The position numbers were made by a program, and so were the translations under genes. A stretch of 64,000 nucleotides of DNA from Hevea brasiliensis (taxonomy: Eukaryota; Streptophyta; Magnoliopsida; Malpighiales; Euphorbiaceae), in contig NC_079501.1 of NCBI RefSeq assembly GCF_030052815.1, positions 88,454,296 through 88,518,295 of the forward strand, given 5' to 3'. Shown in pieces: positions 1 through 13,000 of the stretch. The first letter of the stretch is position 1. The number at the start of each line of letters is the position of its first letter. The notes beneath the pieces were generated by a model. It ran no database searches and had not been told where the DNA came from. It saw nothing but the letters and a program-made list of their open reading frames with translations.

Positions 1-2705
1 AAATCTCAGAGATCAAAATACAGTTAGCTTCAAAAGACAGTGAATGTCAATAAAGATTTAACTCCATTTCACAATCTCATAATACAAATCAATAAATCAC
101 ACACAGCTTAATCATGTTCCAAAGTTCAATTCTTCCCAAAAGTCAATGACTAATGAGGAATAATATAGCTAGCTAGCAAAATATGAGTACTCATCCAATT
201 CGTCCTCAACAGGCACACACCTCAACACTTCAGCCAGAGAGGGAATTCAATTCGTCCCACTAGACAAGCTAGTGAGGAATACAACCAATATACATGATAG
301 CTGTGGTTTCAAACCATTTCCAATGCTTTTCAATCAATAAGTATCCATCAATATCATTCAAACAATTTTACACAGTTTCAAACCATTTACAATGCTTTTC
401 AAGCAATAAATATCCATTCAAACACATTTCTACAATTTAAAACAATAATGTATAAATAGTCATAATTCATTTCAATTGAAAAATTCAAAAGAAATAGTTG
501 TTGTGCACAAACCTCGATAATCGTCTCTGATGCGGACTCAGTGTTTCCTTCCCTTTCCCTGAGTCTTTACTAACTGGGAAACACAATTTGAAGTGTTTCA
601 GTACTAAATTAAACTGTCTCAATCGATAATGCTTGATAAGTAATTCACTGAAAGCTATTATTTGCTTAATCACCTAATATATCGACCCTCGATGCGTTAT
701 AGGTAAATTAGGTTTTAGTGTTACTAATATGTCACATTCGATAGTCTTTTAGGGTTGGTACATGTTACCAATTTCATTTCCTTGTTTAGTGCATTTTATT
801 GCAACTTGCTGGATTCCGGGATACTAGTTTGACCTAGCCAGACGACCTAGTTCCCTCGGTTTTTGGGTTTCGGTCAAAACTAAAAACTTGTAGATCTATG
901 TCTTATGGAACGCGGGGCAAAATTTCAGGTCATTCTGAGTTATGTAGACCAAGTTATGGTCATTTTACTATTGCTGGTCAAATGGCATCAAATTGGGTCA
1001 TTTTAGGTCAATTTTGGTCAACTTTGGTTCGGCCAGTTTTTGGACCCGAATTTGTGCAAGCTGTTTGACTTGCTTATGGTCATTTCTGGGCTTTGGTGTC
1101 TTCATAAGACTTGTAGATATGGGTCTTAACTATCCATGGTTAAAATTTCAGGTCAATTGGACCTGTTTTGAGTGAGTTATGGCCTAAACACTAACTGCTA
1201 CCCAAATGGTCAGTTTTCAGGCCTCACTTGCACTTAATTCGGATTTGGTCATTTTTCAAACTACCTTACAAGCAGAATTTTGGTATGCTTCCTTCATGAA
1301 AATTGGCACATTTTGTGCCTAGTTTCACCTCCAATTGGTCTAATACCAATTGGAGCCACACACTTAAAGTTATAGGCTAAAATGCATATTGTCCTTAAAT
1401 ACATTGCTTAACATCTATCAATTGCACATTTACTTGCTATAAATCCACTTCTCTTACCAATTCTGATTTGGTACATTACCAAAACCATTTATCACCTCAC
1501 AATAAAGTCACTTTGGGCAGAATACAATATCCTCAATACACCAAATGAAACACTAATTCACAAAGTCCAAATACAATAATATGTACACATAAACACTCCT
1601 AATTATTACATACAATTTTCACAACCAATTTATATACATATTCATCAATCCTCAATGTCACAATTCATCCAATATCTTCATGAATTCAAACATTCATCAA
1701 GGAGTCTCAAGGCTGCCGAAATGCTCCCCATTGCCAAAGTTTCCCATAATTCGTCAACTTCAATTTCAAATGCACAATCACCACATATACATGGAAATAA
1801 CTTACTAGGACATTAAATCACCCTACTCAACATAAATTCCCATCAAATATATGTATGAATATTTCATTAAATATACAACTCCATGGCTATCCAAAATTGG
1901 ATATATCAAGAACTCCTCAAAACTTTAAAATTTTCTTCACAAATCAAACACCCATACATGCTTACAAACTTTAACAAAGCAATATTCAAAAATACAAACT
2001 TACCTATTGTTAGGACTTATTAAATCTTCACTAAACTTCCTTGATTTTGTTATCAAACTCTTCCTTGTAATGTGGGGATAAATTTTAATGAAGATAGGTG
2101 TGGGAAAAGAAGGCTTGATCATGGAATTGTTAAGGTTTGAAGGTGGGCGGCCATGGGAGCTTTTTAGGAGTTCATTCGGCCATGGTGATTCCCAAGCTTG
2201 AAGATGAAGTTGCAGATTGTATAATGGGTGTACACCTGCCCATTTAGTTCTTAATTTATTCCATAGTGGTCCACTTACACAAATTAATTCATTTTATATG
2301 TTTAATTTTCATTTATTCCACATTAAACCCATAATTTTTGCTATTTACTTTATATACCACCAATTTAATTTTTCTTTGATATTTCTAATGATATTTATAC
2401 TTCAATTGATGTCTCTTTAAGTCCTAAAAATATTTTCCAGGGTTCCCCGCAGTCCAGGGCTAGTCAACGATCCACGCCGTGACTTCCCGGTGCGGTCACC
2501 CATCGCTAGGGTTCTCAGCTCGCTTAACTTGGTTACATTTCTTTGCTATTATTTTTCCTTTGTTTTTCTTGTATTTTCTTTTCTTGTATTTCATTATTTT
2601 ATGTCTCCTCACTCATAACGAAGTGTAGTTCTAGGCATCCTAGCTGTCCGGATAACACTGGTCACCGAAACAGTAGAACGCACTACCGAACATAGGGGTG
2701 TTACA
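1..2705 (-). mobile_element. Probable end of a reverse-oriented gypsy-type LTR, cut by the window edge
   Basis: The segment ends at 2695-2705 with ggggtgttaca. This is the reverse complement of the TGTAACACCCC start shared by the Tekay-type LTRs elsewhere in the window. About 250 bases before that end lie GC-richer blocks (2440-2520, 2630-2700), as expected near the U3 start of an LTR read on the minus strand. The rest is AT-rich with no coding capacity; the short open frames match no known protein. No second LTR, primer site or target duplication can be seen because the other end lies outside the window. It could be a solo LTR or part of a larger element. Apart from its terminus it does not visibly match the other LTRs here, so it is probably a different family. 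Confidence 0.4.
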
Positions 2706-2812
2706 GGTTTTCTTTAATTTCCCTCAAAATTAAAGTGGCGACTCCTCACTCTTTCCCACTTCGGTGAGGGTTCATCCAGGCGACCGCAAAACACCTTGCG
2801 ACACTAAAATTC
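2706..2812. other. Short junction segment between LTR-like end and module A
   Basis: About 107 bases containing aaagtggcgactcc and further GC-rich sequence. They have no equivalent in front of module B, so the homology between A and B starts after them. The origin is unknown; it may be a leftover of another retroelement. Confidence 0.3.
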
Positions 2813-4999
2813 TAAAAGGACAAAAGATATATATATAATAATTCTTGCATAATATAATCTTCTTAAACAAAGATCCTGTTTAGGTGGGATAAGTAAGTTA
2901 AAAAATGTTAATTTTCGAGAAAATATAAAAATAAATTTATTTGATTGGATTGAAAAGTAAAAAGATTTTTTTTTCTACGCTTATTATTAAAAAATAAATT
3001 ACTTACTTAAAATTAAATAATTTATTTTTAAAAAAATAAAATTCTTAAAAAATGTTTATTTAAATCAAACAAGCTTAAAAAAATCTTCATTTCTATGAAA
3101 CTGATGGACGGTAGTTTTTGGCAGCTAGTGAAGTAGAGAAAAGTTCGTTTTCAAATCGCTGAGCCTATTTATGTCCATCAGGTTACACTTGCCAACCGCC
3201 GATTCCGCCAATAAACTTTTTAAGCATTAAGGAAATTGATAACATATTTAACATAGAAAAATAAAATAAGAAACTTTTAAATAAATAATTTAAAAAATTG
3301 CAATGTTTTCCAAATTTTTAATAAATAAATTCGAAAATTTCATACTTTAATAATTTTCACATTAATTAGTAGAATTTTCAAAATTACTATTAATAAATTT
3401 CTCATTTTATTAAACCTCATTGGTGATACTATCGCTATGATGATTCATAAAAATTGAGGGACAACAATTCATGTGTTTGGTAAATTGGATATATAAGTTT
3501 ATTCCTAAATTTTATTAAAAAAAATCTTATAATATCTTGAATTTTTAAAATATTTTTTGACACATTTTAACTTTTATATACGTCTTATAATACATCTCAA
3601 CGCTTGTAAAAGTAGTATTAAGATACCATTCGAATGTTAGCCAGTAGCTCATCATATCAATGTGATTAGAGTTTACATTTGATATTTAATTTTAAGGATA
3701 TCTTAATTTCACTTTATAAGAGTTGGAGTATATCATGAAATGTTTTAAAAATTCAGGGTAATACAAAATTTTTTCTTTTTAAACTCATATGTGAAGTGGT
3801 GTATTCAATTAATGCTCATTGAAATCTTGGTATATTCATAATATTAATTAGGGCTAATGCCTTGATTTAATGGTTGTAATAATCAAGATTAAAGCCTATT
3901 TTGATTTATAAATTTAATTTTACATGGAAGTCGGTTGTAATTATAATCAACATTACAGTAACATATTTTACTCTATTTAGTCCTAGTTCTAATCGATTTG
4001 AGTGAGAGGGGATTGAGATCAGATCACCTAAAATCGATTCTATATCTCAAGTTAGGGTTGAGTTGATGGCTATCATGATTGTAATTTTGATCGATTTTGG
4101 TTTCAGATTAACGAACCCACAAGTCAATTCGGTCTAATTTTCTGATTTCAAACCATGAAAATTATTTTTCGAAAATTAAAAAGAAATTAGATAAAAAATT
4201 ATAATATATGCTTTTACTAAAAAGGAATGAAAAGAAAACTGGATGTGTATGGAAAAAAATTATATAAAGTTAAATCATTATGCATTTTATTAAATTTATA
4301 AAATATTATATATGTATTATTTAATTACAATGAATGGAAAAATTGCATCAAATTAAAAATTAGAAAAAATACATCTACATATTAATAATCAAGAAAAAAA
4401 AATACATGTAATTGATATAATACAAACTAAAACTAAGCGTTAATCTTAAATTAATTAGAGTCGACTATATAAAACCAAATTATTTTATGATATTTTAGTA
4501 TTTTTTTTATCTTACTCCTTTTACTATTAAAAAAATATTACATGATTTTTTTAAAAGAAAAAAAAAAGTCTTCAATAATTAATAATTAAGTTGTCAATGT
4601 ATTTTTTTGATTGGACGAACCAAAAACTCCATTGTTCTTTTGCCTATTGACTTATTTTTCATTTGTGTCTAATTTATCTTGACTTGTGAAGTCGTCATTG
4701 ATGCTTTCTATTATATTTTCTTATTAACAATTAATTTTTGTCTAATTATCGATGAAAACTTGTACTATAATTATTCGAGTTTCATTCTAGATCAGGTTTC
4801 ATCTTGTATTTTCTCCCATGTTGAATGCTTGTTTAATTGACACTATAGATATGGGCACTACATGTTGAAAGCTTCTTTAATCGACACTATAGATATGGGG
4901 CACCGTTAGCAATTCTTTGGCAATCTTTGCTAACATTGAAAATTTTAATTTATGATTTTTTTTATTGGAGGATGGAAAAAAATAAAATCAAATTTAGAA

Positions 5000-5896
5000 A
5001 AAGTTGTTTATTAAAGTCAGATCATAAGTAAATTCTAAGTAGTATTCCCTTCTGCATTTTTACTTATTCAAAATCATCGTTGCTATTATTTATATGTTCA
5101 TTCAAATCTTTCCCAATAAAAATATTATAATCATTAGGTGTCAGTTGAACCAATGCATTCATATCTTCCGAGAACTTGTTTTTCCTTTTGTTATATCCAA
5201 ACCTACTTGAAATGCATACACTAATGATGATAAAAGTCTCTTTTCACAACACTAATTTCTAAGAGATAATCATATCACTAATTTTTTTTCAATTCCACCA
5301 CCTTATTTTTGAGTCTTGATTCTACTGTGATTCCAACCCCATTTCTATAATCCTCAACCCTAAAGTACCACAACTTATAATTTATGTTACCACTCTCTCT
5401 AACCTTGTTTTCTCATCTAATTAGTTTCTTGAAGACAAGTTATATCAACCTTCCTCAACTTCATAGTATCCACAAAAACTCCATTGACTTTTTTGTCAAT
5501 AAATCTATGTTCCAACTATCTAGGCAAATTCCACAATCCTGAGCTAGCTTTTTTCTCCGCACTTGTCCATCAAGATGTGGAAACTCTTGTTCATTTGCAC
5601 CACATCCAAATGCTAATTAATGTGGTGAGACTAACTTCTTTATCCATACTGGTCCATAATGTGAAAGCATTTACCTATACTCCAAAACATCCAAGCAACG
5701 ATGTGCTAGTCTCACTTGCTCATTTAACATTATATTTGGGTGTCAATGCAATAAGTGGTAAGGAGCATGACTCTATATTTAAATCAAAAGGATTTATATT
5801 TATGAGAATTGATTAAGTTTTATACTAGCTGGCAACCTACTGTAAACCTCCTCTTTTACCTAGGCTTAAGATCAACTTATAGCACACTAAGGGGAT
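5000..5896 (-). pseudogene. Old RTE-type LINE fragment (5' end to endonuclease), copy A
   Basis: On the minus strand this aligns by eye with the 5' part of the younger RTE LINE at 49316-60151. It includes the leader region near 5840-5890, the N-terminal region (antisense of 5600-5810) and part of the AP-type endonuclease (antisense of about 5040-5200). All frames are broken by many substitutions and indels. The fragment lacks the reverse transcriptase and the 3' tail. The same fragment lies in copy B at 23825-24730, so it predates the duplication. Confidence 0.65.
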
Positions 5897-5901
5897 TGCA
5901 C

Positions 5902-8510
5902 TGTAACACCCCAAAATTTTAAATTTTATTATTTTATGAGCATTTTTAGTATTTTAATTTTATTTAAATTTTAGAAATTTTTTTGAGATTTTTCGGATTT
6001 TAAAAATCGAGTTCGATTTTTCGAAAATATAAACTTTGATGATTTTTAAAAATTAATTTAAAGACCACGTGGCAAAACTAAAAATATATTTGGAGTCTAC
6101 GAATTTTTCTGAGTTTTCTGAAATTTTTTTGGAATTTTTGGATCTCGTTTTCGGTCCTGAGGCAGAGTAAAAATTCAAAATTTTGTATCCTGAATCGGAC
6201 CGGCCGAATTGAACCGGACCGGATCGGACCGGTCGAATTGGACCTGCCTTTTCTTTTTCTTCCTTCTTCCTCCCGCGCGCGTCTGACCCCTCTCCCTTCT
6301 CTCTCTCTTTTCTCTCTCCTCCCTCCTCCCCTTGTCGCGCCGCCGCCTCCCTTGCCTTCCCACCTCGCCGGCGCCCCACCTCGGTCCTCCCCCACGGCCA
6401 GCCGCTGCCTGGAACGCCGGAAAACGGCCTCTGAAAGGACGCTCAGCGCGCGCGACACCTGGACTTCCCGGCCAAAATCTGGCAGATCCGGCCACCAATT
6501 GGACCGGGTCTTGTGTCTAAAATCATCTACTCGGCGAGAGCTTTCCATAGACACCAAGAATGCCGAAATCTCTCAAGCGGTTTGTCCAATTTTTGCCCGG
6601 GAAGTTTTAGCCCATTTTGACTTTCGGGCTAGATTTCTCACAAACCGTGAATCCCACGAGAAAACCGAGAGTACCAGAGCGCTCCACTCGTCGAGGGCTT
6701 CGCGGCGACATAAATTTTGAATTTTTCCGACACCGTTTTTCAGTGGGTCCCACGAAACTTCGCAGTGTCTTTTCGAGCATTAAATGAGCTTAGAAAATTC
6801 TGAAAAATTTATGTACTAACCCCCGTGTTGTGGGCTTTGTGTAGGTATCCTCAATTAGCGGAAATTCGACAGTTGACCGGGTTTGTGAAATTCCGGCCAG
6901 ACAGACCCGTTACCGGAAAAGTCTCCGAATTGGACCGAGATTTTGGCTACCCCCACATTGTCAGACATCCCGAGCGCGTTTCCGAAGTCGGAATCGGAAA
7001 AGGTAAACCCGAACCTTACTTTTTCGTAATTTTCTAGTGCTTAAATAGGATTAAAAATCCATAAAATATTTGTGGTAGCTCAGAAAATTATGATTCTTTT
7101 TGCAATAGCCTACTAATATTGCTAAGGACCGCGGGGCAAAGTTTTAGAATTTTTAGAGCTTGTTTGGGCAGTTTTTACAAAAATAATTAATTATAAGGAC
7201 TAAATTAAAATTTTACATATTGTGATGGATGACTGATTTGATGGGCCCAGGAGGGGCTGTGTGATGTGATTGAGTTGTGGATATATAGATTGTGAATATA
7301 GAAGTGTGTTTTGAGCCCTTTTGCAGGTTGGGTAGGTCCTAGGTATAGGGGAGACTCTGCCGGATTTTTGGCACGACTTAGGACGTATTTGGTTTTTTCT
7401 TGATTGTATCGAGTCATTTATATTAAAAATTGTAATGTAATTTTCAGGTGAGCCGGGAAAGCCTTCTTCCTCCGCCCAACCGCCACAGTGACCGTTTTCA
7501 AGTCTGTGAGTAAAATATTAATTTTAATTGTAATTTCGATATTATTATATGTTCAAGCATGCCCATGCATCACTTATATGCATATATCTATGTAGTTAAA
7601 CTCTAGGTACGATTTATGTTGTATTCATAAGTGTTAACGTGCCATGGATGTTGTTGTGGTAATTTGGAGCAGTGTGCGTGCGTTGGCGTGGGTGTGATGT
7701 GGTGTGGACTATGGATTGGACGGGTAGTCACGGCTTGAGTTCTTTGCTGGGACCCCCGATTTGGTTTATTAAGCGAAAGTCCGGCTTGAGTTCTTCGCTG
7801 GCACCAGGTTGGATTTAAGAGAGCTGTATAGGGGATCAGCTCCCATATATTATGATTGATATTACTGGGTGTGTGAGTGCTCCAAATTGCCTTTTTGATG
7901 TTATGATGTGAAAATGTTGTTGATGTTGCATTTCACTCTACAGGGTGCATTAGTTTTAGATAGTTATAGAGATTATGGTTAAAATTGATATATTACTCTC
8001 TGAGTCGAATGCTCACTCCTGTTCAATATTTTTTCAGGCTACAGGAGGATTTTATTATGGTTAACCTGCTTTTCTCCTTCGTAGGTTGTCTATTAATATT
8101 TGTGTAGTTTTATTTACTCCTAGAATTTTCGCATGTGTTAGAAATATTCATGTGAATTGGGTCTGTAATATAAATTGTTATTTTGGACCTGTAAACTTAT
8201 TATTCTATGCATGCTGATGGACTGGATGAGGGAGCAGAGCTCCCATTTATTTTATGTTGTTATGAGTATGTAGAGGGTGAGCTGAGCTCCCCAATTGATA
8301 TATATATTGTGTTTACAGGTCGGGTGAGTCAAAAACTCCCCATTGAAAGGTCCATTTTATGGCCGGACTCTGTCCGGTTGAATTCTTGAAATTGGGCCCA
8401 AATGGGCCTTAGAGTTGGGTTAAGGAGTAGTTAGGCTTACTACGGGCCTCGGGGGCTTTAGGCTGGCCCAGGTCCTAGTGCCGGTCCGGCCCATAGGTTG
8501 GGTCGTGACA
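5902..8510 (+). repeat. 5' LTR of element 1
   Basis: Starts tgtaacacc, ends gtgaca, 2609 bases. The first roughly 900 bases contain an AT-rich start, a G-box, and a CT- and GC-rich block (6240-6450) that creates spurious open frames on both strands. The later part contains two copies of the motif cggcttgagttcttcgctgg (7731-7750 with one mismatch, 7782-7801). It is matched by the 3' LTR at 13548-16203 and, on the opposite strand, by the solo LTR at 18235-20816. Confidence 0.93.
6065..6072. promoter_or_regulatory. Palindromic G-box in LTR U3
   Basis: ccacgtgg lies about 164 bases into the 5' LTR. CACGTG cores are bound by plant bZIP and bHLH factors and are common in stress- or ABA-responsive promoters. 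The same octamer is kept at the same place in the 3' LTR (13711-13718) and in the solo LTR (20647-20654). A role in element transcription is an inference. Confidence 0.5.
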
Positions 8511-8514
8511 AATA

Positions 8515-8526
8515 TGGTATCAGAGC
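8515..8526 (+). other. Primer binding site (initiator Met tRNA) of element 1
   Basis: tggtatcagagc begins four bases after the 5' LTR end. It is complementary to the 3' end of plant initiator methionine tRNA and is the usual minus-strand primer site of this retrotransposon group. Confidence 0.92.
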
Positions 8527-8737
8527 TTAGGCTCCAGATTCTTAGGGAATGTTGTCTAAAGTGTTGGGAAGAGTCTACTAGGAGTCACATGCGGAAAAAT
8601 AGGGTCCACATTCGTCTTGCATTGTCATCTTTGCTTCTAGTTTCTGCTTCATATAATTATGTATAACTATGAGTCCATAGAGCTGTGTAACATGTTGTTT
8701 TGAATTTTGTGGGCTAATGCTGCTGAATTTCAGGAAA

Positions 8738-10050
8738 ATGCGTAGAAGCAGGAGAGCTGCCACTGCACCAGAATCAGATGTGCCTGACGAGGTGTCAGCA
8801 CAGGATGAGGCGCTTGCCTCGAGGAGGCGGGGTAGGAGGCCTAGAGCTGCTCAAGTAGAAGAGTAGCTGCCAACAGTTCAGGATCAGTCTTTTATGGCAC
8901 AGGGTCCCATGGACCCCATGGCAGCTACTCTAGCTGGGTTGCAGAGAACCATCGATATGATGGCACAATATATGGTTCACCCACCACAGCAGTAGCAGTC
9001 CACTGTACCAAGAGGGGAACCTTACAAACAGATCATAAATTTCAAGAAATTGGTGCCTGGTACTTATGATGTGTCAGACGATGCATATCGATTTTTGGAT
9101 TCCTGCACAGCAGAAATGCAATTGCATTGGTCGATAGAAGACTAATAGAGTGTATACAGCATGTCATAGGACCTATGCCTAGACAATGGATGAATGACTA
9201 CGTGTTACCTCGGATGGAGGGTTTGTCGTGGACTCAGTTTGTGGAACTGTTTATCAATCGGTTTGTGCCAGAAAGCTTTAGAGATCAGAAACAGTGGGCC
9301 TTTGAGGCCTTAAGACAGAATGGCGTGTCCAGATGAATATGCTCTGCACTTCTGGAATTGAGCAGATATGCCCCTACAGTAGTAGCTACAGAAACTATGA
9401 AGGTGAAAAGATTCCTAAAGGAGCTTGACAGGAGGTATGCGAACCTGGCCATGATGTCTGATCAGTCTTTTGATGTGGTGGTTGATCGAGCTAGACAGAT
9501 TGAGATTAGCTATGCTGTGGATAACAGCGGAAGAGCAAAGAAAAACAGAGGCAGGGTTCTACCTGTTCCCCAAATGGGTACTCCGCATGGTGGTGGCCAG
9601 AGTAATTACAGAGGAAAAAGTAGGAACAAGAAGAGTGGTTTTAGACACAAACCTCGAGGGTTCAGACCTGGATACGGATCCAGCAGTGGTCACAGTTCAG
9701 GGTACAGCAGTTCTGGGTCTGGTTCAGGATCTTCCTTAGCACCTTATGCACAGTGTGGAAGAGGACATTCAGGACTTTGTTTAATGGGTTCAGGAGTATG
9801 CTTCAGGTGTGGCCAACCAGGTCACTTTGCTAGGGAATGCCCCGTGTTCAGCGAGCCACAGATGGGGTCACAGGGTTCTGTTGCGAATGTTCCTCGCCAG
9901 TTGTATCCGGTGCTTCGGCATGGCAGTGGGCCATCGATTCAACAGGGCCGAGGACAAGGGGGACGTGGATTTGGAGGCAGATCAGGAGGTAAAAGTCAGT
10001 ATCAGGGTTCTGCCACTCAGGGTAGGGGTCAAGCTCGGGTTTTCACCCTG
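8738..10050 (+). pseudogene. gag of element 1 (broken)
   Basis: Encodes the capsid-nucleocapsid part of the Tekay polyprotein. The likely start is the ATG at 8738, followed by a basic Arg-rich stretch. In-frame TAG codons occur at 8864 and 8993. A frameshift lies at about 9100-9127, and two compensating small shifts lie around 9333-9350. The capsid region around 9127-9336 includes the segment MNDYVLPRMEGLSWTQFVEL. The nucleocapsid has a Gly/Ser-rich linker and one CCHC zinc knuckle, [14 protein letters not shown] (from 9799). From 9358 the frame continues unbroken into pol, so gag and pol are a single polyprotein. No functional capsid could be made from this copy. Confidence 0.85.
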
Positions 10051-13000
10051 ACCCACCAGGATGCTCAAGCTTCAAATGCAGTTGTGGCAGGTATTCTTCT
10101 GGTCTGTTCCTATGAGGCTCGTGTTTTGATAGATCCGGGTGCTACGCACTCATTTGTCTCCCCTGTGTTTGCCATGAGATTGGGTAGAAACCCTACAACC
10201 TTAGAATGCCCTTTGTCAGTAGCTACCCCACTTAGTGATAACATAGATGCAGATATGGTTTTTCCGGATAGCCCAGTAGTAGTGGATGGAAAGATCCTCC
10301 CAGCAGACTTGGTTCCTCTACCAGTAATGGATTTCAATGTAATCTTGGGGATGGATTGGTTGGCAACTCATTATGTCACTTTAGACTGCAGGAACAAAAA
10401 GGTGCATTTCCACATACCTGGTGTGGAAGAGTTTAGCTTTGATGGTGACAGGAGCGTGGCTCCATATAATTTGGTGTCAGCAATTAGTGCTAGGAAAATG
10501 TTGAGGCGTGGATGTCAAGGGTATTTAGCATTGGTGAGAGATACCTCTGTAGAAGGTGTCAGTATGGAAAATGTTCCTGTTGTTAGAGAATTCATGGATG
10601 TCTTCACTGAAGAGCTTCCAGGGTTGCCACTAGAAAGGGGAATAGAGTTCTGCATTGATGTTGTTCCGGGTGCAAACCCCATATCAATGCCACCTTACAG
10701 GATGGCCCCAGCAGAATTGAAAGAGCTGAAGGAGCAACTACAGGAGCTTTTGGACAAGGGTTTCATACGCCCGAGCACTTCATCCTGGGGCGCTCCTGTG
10801 CTATTTGTAAGAAAGAAAGATGGGTCATTGAGGTTGTGTATTGACTACAGACAGCTGAACAAGGTGATTGTGAAGAACAAGTATCCACTTCCTCGGATCG
10901 ATGATCTGTTTGATCAGCTCCAAGGAGCTAGATTCTTTTCCAAGATAGACCTGCGATCAGGCTACCATCAGTTGAGAATCAGGAATGAGGACGTGTCCAA
11001 AACGGCATTCGGGACAAGATATGGTCATTATGAGTTCTTGGTGATGTCTTTTGGACTCACTAATGCACCAGCAGCCTTCATGGACTTGATGAACAGAGTG
11101 TTCAAGCCATTTTTGGACCGTTTTGTCATCGTATTCATAGATGACATTTTGGTATACTCTCGGACCGAGGAAGAACACGTGTGGCACTTGAGGATGGTGT
11201 TGCAGACGTTGAGGGAGCACCAGCTATATGCCAAATTTTCAAAATGCGAATTTTGGCTAGAAAGCATCTCATTCTTGGGACACGTGGTTTCTAGTGACGG
11301 CATTCAAGTGGATCCTAAGAAAATTAAAGCTGTAACTGATTGGCTTAGGCCTACAACAGTCACTGAGGTGCGAAGTTTTCTGGGTCTAGCTGGCTACTAT
11401 AAGCGTTTTGTGCAAGATTTCTCCAGGATAGCAGTTCCCTTAACTAAGTTAACCAGGAAGAATGTTCCATTCATTTGGACAGATGACTGTGAGGAGAGTT
11501 TCCAGAAGCTTAAGGAGTGTCTAACCACTGCCCCTGTGTTGACACTAACTAAGAGTGGTGAAGGATACACCGTGTATTGTGACGCCTCCAGAGTTGGCTT
11601 AGGGTGTGTTTTGATGCAGAATGGAAATGTAGTGGCTTATGCTTCAAGACAGCTAAAGAGGCATGAGCAAAACTACCCCACCCATGATTTGGAAATGGCG
11701 GCTGTAATCTTTGCACTAAAAATCTGGAGACACTACCTGTATGGTGAAGTGTGCGAGATATACACCAACCATAAGAGTTTGAAGTACATCTTCCAACAGA
11801 GGGATTTAAACTTAAGACAGAGGAGATGGATGGAGCTTCTGAAAGACTATGATTGCACCATCCAGTACCACCCTGGGAAGGCCAATGTAGTAGCAGATGC
11901 TTTGAGCAGAAAATCTTCAGGCAGTTTAGCGCACATTTCAGCAGAGAAGAGACCATTGATTCAAGAGGTACATGAGTTGATGGATCAAGGTTTAATCCTG
12001 GATCTTTCAGATGAGGGGGTATTGTTGGCTCATTTTTCAGTGAGGCCAGACTTGCTGGACAGAGTTAGAGTTTCCCAGCACAGAGACCAATAATTGATGA
12101 AGATCATAGAAAAAGTACAGTAGGGTGAAGGTGGTGAGTTTGGATTTGCCAATGATGGCGCCCTAGTGCAAGGTTATAGGATATGTGTGCCCGATGTGGA
12201 GAACCTCAGGAATGAAATCATGCGAGAAGCACACTACACACTGTACAGTGTCCACTCAGGTTCCACCAAGATGTACCATGATGTGAAAGATAGCTATTGG
12301 TAGAATGGCATGAAGAGAGACATAGCAGATTTTGTGTCCAAGTGCTTGACTTGTCAGAAGGTGAAGTTTGAACACCAGAGACCGTCAGGGAAGCTGCAAG
12401 AGCTCCCTATCCTAGAATGGAAGTGGGAAATGATCACTATGGATTTTGTGACTGGGTTGCCTCGTACCACGCGAGGATATGATTCGATATGGGTAATTGT
12501 AGACCGCTTAACCAAATCAGCTCACTTCTTGCCTGTGAAGACTACATATTCTGTGGCACAGTACGCCCGACTCTACATTCGAGAAATAGTCAGATTGCAT
12601 GGAGTTCCGGCTTCCATAATATCTTACAGAGGGCCCCAGTTCACTTCTCGGTTTTGGAGAAAGTTGCAGGAGGCACTTGGCACACAGTTGAACTTCAGTA
12701 CGGCCTTCCACCCTCAGACAGACGGACAGTCCGAAAGGACACTCCAAACACTGGAAGACATGCTTCGCATGAGTGTTTTGGATTTTGGAGGTCAATGGGA
12801 TGATCAGATAGATTTGGTGGAGTTTGCCTACAACAACAGTTACCATTCCAGCATAGGGATGGCACCCTATGAGGCACTATATGGAAGAAAGTGTAGGTCT
12901 CCTCTGTGTTGGACAGAAATGGGAGAAGCGAAGGTGCATGATGTAGACCTAGTGCAGTACACATCAGAGATGGTTCCCTTAATCAGGGAACGATTGAAAA

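Noticed and set aside
6053..6720. Overlapping open frames of 60-160 codons on both strands in the LTR, with Arg/Gly/Pro-rich products
   Set aside because: They arise from the CT- and GC-rich low-complexity block of the LTR, exist in several frames at once, and change between LTR copies.
7205..8389. Open frames of 60-70 codons near-identical between the two LTRs of element 1
   Set aside because: Identity reflects LTR duplication; codons show no constraint and no domain is present.
10957..12964. Antisense open frames of 75-135 codons opposite gag-pol
   Set aside because: Shadows of the pol frame; no independent motifs.
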